This document shows, piece by piece, positions 62,937 to 64,000 of a stretch of 64,000 bases of DNA; the stretch's first letter is position 1, and each line of letters begins with the position of its first letter. This DNA comes from Polyangiaceae bacterium. GTDB lineage: Bacteria > Myxococcota_A > Polyangia > Polyangiales > Polyangiaceae. The notes below the pieces were generated by a model. The model was not told the origin of the DNA. It ran no database searches and worked only from the letters and a program-made list of their open reading frames with translations. A program made the position numbers and the translations under genes. The stretch is taken from assembly GCA_029266615.1 (NCBI GenBank), contig JAQSWN010000032.1:1-64000 (forward strand). The letters are read 5' to 3'.

Positions 62937-63668
62937 TTGGCTACTGCCTCTTTTCTGCTTCCGCCCCCGACGGACCCCGCGCCGTTCGCTGCCGCTTGGT
63001 GGGATACCGTCTCCAAGCGCGAGCCACGCGGCCCGGTCGCTGTTAAAATCCTCCCCGTGGAACCTCTCGGCCTCGTGGAGCGCTGTCAGCGCGGCGAAAC
63101 CGAGGCCTTTCGCCAACTCTTCCGCGAGCACCACACGGACGTCGCGCGTCTGGCGCAGCGCATGCTCGGCCGCTCCACGGATTTGGAAGACATCGTGCAG
63201 GAAGTCTTTCTGCAGGTGCACCGCAGCATCCGCGAATTCCGGCACGGAGCGCGCTTCTCCACTTGGCTGTATCGGGTCACCGTCAACGTGGTGCTCATGC
63301 ACCGCCGTGCGGCGAAGAGCCGCCCCGTCTTCGGTGACGCGCCGGAGAGCCTCGTCGCGGTGGACCATAACGCGTTCGCGGACGAGCAGCTCGAGCGACA
63401 GCGCCGCGTGCAAGCCTTCCACCGCCTTCTGGATCGGCTGAGCGAGAAGAAGCGGCTGGTCTTCGTGCTGCACGAGCTCGAAGGTTTGGCCCCGGGAGAG
63501 ATCGCCAAGATCGTCGCCTCCCCCGTGCTCACCGTCCGTACGCGCCTGTTTTACGCGCGACGCGAGCTGCTCGCGATGCTTGCCGAAGAGCCTAGTCTGA
63601 CCGGCGTAGCCGCCGAGCTCGCCGCGGTAGCGCCATCTTCACGAAGCCCCGCGAAGGAGCCCGCATGA
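62937..63668 (+). CDS. ECF-type RNA polymerase sigma factor (RpoE-like)
   Basis: The 243-residue protein holds region 2 (FRQLFREHHTDVARLAQRML...LEDIVQEVFLQVHRSI, WLYRVTVNVVLMHRR) and region 4 (LDRLSEKKRLVFVLHELEGL...IVASPVLTVRTRLFYARREL) of ECF sigma factors. The start is uncertain: TTG 62937 adds 40 unlike residues, GTG 63057 (VEPLGLVERCQRGE) begins at the conserved part and is preferable. It overlaps the next gene by four bases (ATGA), the usual sigma/anti-sigma arrangement. Confidence 0.88.
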   Translation: MATASFLLPPPTDPAPFAAAWWDTVSKREPRGPVAVKILPVEPLGLVERCQRGETEAFRQLFREHHTDVARLAQRMLGRSTDLEDIVQEVFLQVHRSIREFRHGARFSTWLYRVTVNVVLMHRRAAKSRPVFGDAPESLVAVDHNAFADEQLERQRRVQAFHRLLDRLSEKKRLVFVLHELEGLAPGEIAKIVASPVLTVRTRLFYARRELLAMLAEEPSLTGVAAELAAVAPSSRSPAKEPA

Positions 63669-64000
63669 AGAGCGAAGCCTCCCGCGAAGCCGCGCTGCGC
63701 CGTCTCGTCCGAGACGCGCGCGCGGAGAAGCCGCCCGAGCTCGACTGGTCCGGCGTGGAGGAGCGTCTGGCTCGCGCCGTGGGCCGCAGCGCGGCGCCCG
63801 AAGCGAAGCGCTCCTATTACCCGGTGGCGTGGGCGGCGCTGGCGGCAGCGGCCGCAGTCGCGTTGTGGCTCGTCGGCGTTCGCGCCGATGTCGCCACGAG
63901 GCCTGCGCCGCCTGCGATCATCGAAGCGACCGAGCCGTTGCGCAAGAACGGCGACAAGCTGCCCCTGGGCACGCGCGTCGCCGCTCTCGAGCGTGAAGTA
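63665..64000 (+). CDS. Probable anti-sigma/FecR-like membrane protein (partial, cut by window end)
   Basis: An open frame begins at ATG 63665 inside the sigma factor stop and runs off the window. It has an N-terminal cytoplasmic part (REAALRRLVRDARAEKPPEL), one hydrophobic segment (VAWAALAAAAAVALWLVGV) and the beginning of an extracytoplasmic domain (KNGDKLPLGTRV), as in FecR-type regulators. Coupling to the sigma factor gene supports a role in holding it inactive. Confidence 0.75.
   Translation, partial: MKSEASREAALRRLVRDARAEKPPELDWSGVEERLARAVGRSAAPEAKRSYYPVAWAALAAAAAVALWLVGVRADVATRPAPPAIIEATEPLRKNGDKLPLGTRVAALEREV

Overview
The window is GC-rich DNA from what is most likely a myxobacterium (Myxococcota, probably Polyangiales; inferred, not tested). 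Lineage hints are a FrzS-like pseudo-receiver/coiled-coil protein, a zinc-ribbon/TonB-like motility-type protein, a serine/threonine kinase with a C-terminal membrane anchor, and Gly/Ala- and Pro-rich lipoproteins. No rRNA, tRNA, CRISPR array or insertion sequence was seen.

About 0.2-42.3 kb is a large organosulfur-scavenging island. It holds two sulfonate/taurine-type ABC import systems (5.6-8.3 kb with its own binding lipoprotein; 24.8-28.9 kb with two permeases, an outer-membrane porin and no binding protein) and an orphan Tat-exported binding protein (1.9 kb). Catabolic genes are two DszA/NtaA-type flavin monooxygenases, an SsuE-type FMN reductase, a TauD-type dioxygenase and an AprAB-like flavoprotein/ferredoxin pair. 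There are also glutathione transferases, aldo/keto reductases, methyltransferases, a YeeE/YedE pair, a rhodanese, a 1-Cys peroxiredoxin, and flavin-supply genes (RibB, a RibD-like deaminase, a homologue of plant FMN hydrolase). At 38.5-41.3 kb lies a Family 2A encapsulin shell gene with its cysteine desulfurase cargo, a known sulfur-storage nanocompartment. A strongly diverged enolase opens the island.

Two things tie the island together. A palindrome, GTCT-N8-AGAC with a TATA-like core, occurs as seven exact copies in gaps between genes, mostly just ahead of starts, plus about ten variants; about one exact copy is expected by chance in 64 kb. Near its middle sits an unusual regulator (31.6-33.5 kb): an NtrC-type AAA+ domain with a degenerate Walker A, Walker B and GAFTGA loop, a Fis-type helix-turn-helix, and an SsuA-like sulfonate-binding domain fused at the C-terminus without a signal peptide. 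I propose it as a cytoplasmic sulfonate-sensing, sigma54-independent regulator; XRE-cupin, MarR and orphan winged-helix regulators nearby are alternatives.

From 42.3 kb on the genes are ordinary chromosome: DUF2892 and YozE-like proteins, PBP1A, a kinase, PgeF, a zinc-ribbon protein, a three-gene operon of c-heme-type lipoproteins and a HEAT protein, HisIE, the FrzS-like protein, an MFS transporter, Bpt, cytidine deaminase, purine nucleoside phosphorylase, an ECF sigma factor and its probable anti-sigma partner, cut by the window edge.

Several island genes carry lesions: single-base frameshifts in a GST, an amidohydrolase and the encapsulin cargo desulfurase; an internal deletion in an aldo/keto reductase; a frameshifted TPR remnant; a half nitroreductase; and two transporter C-terminal stubs. 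Some of the single-base shifts may be assembly errors.
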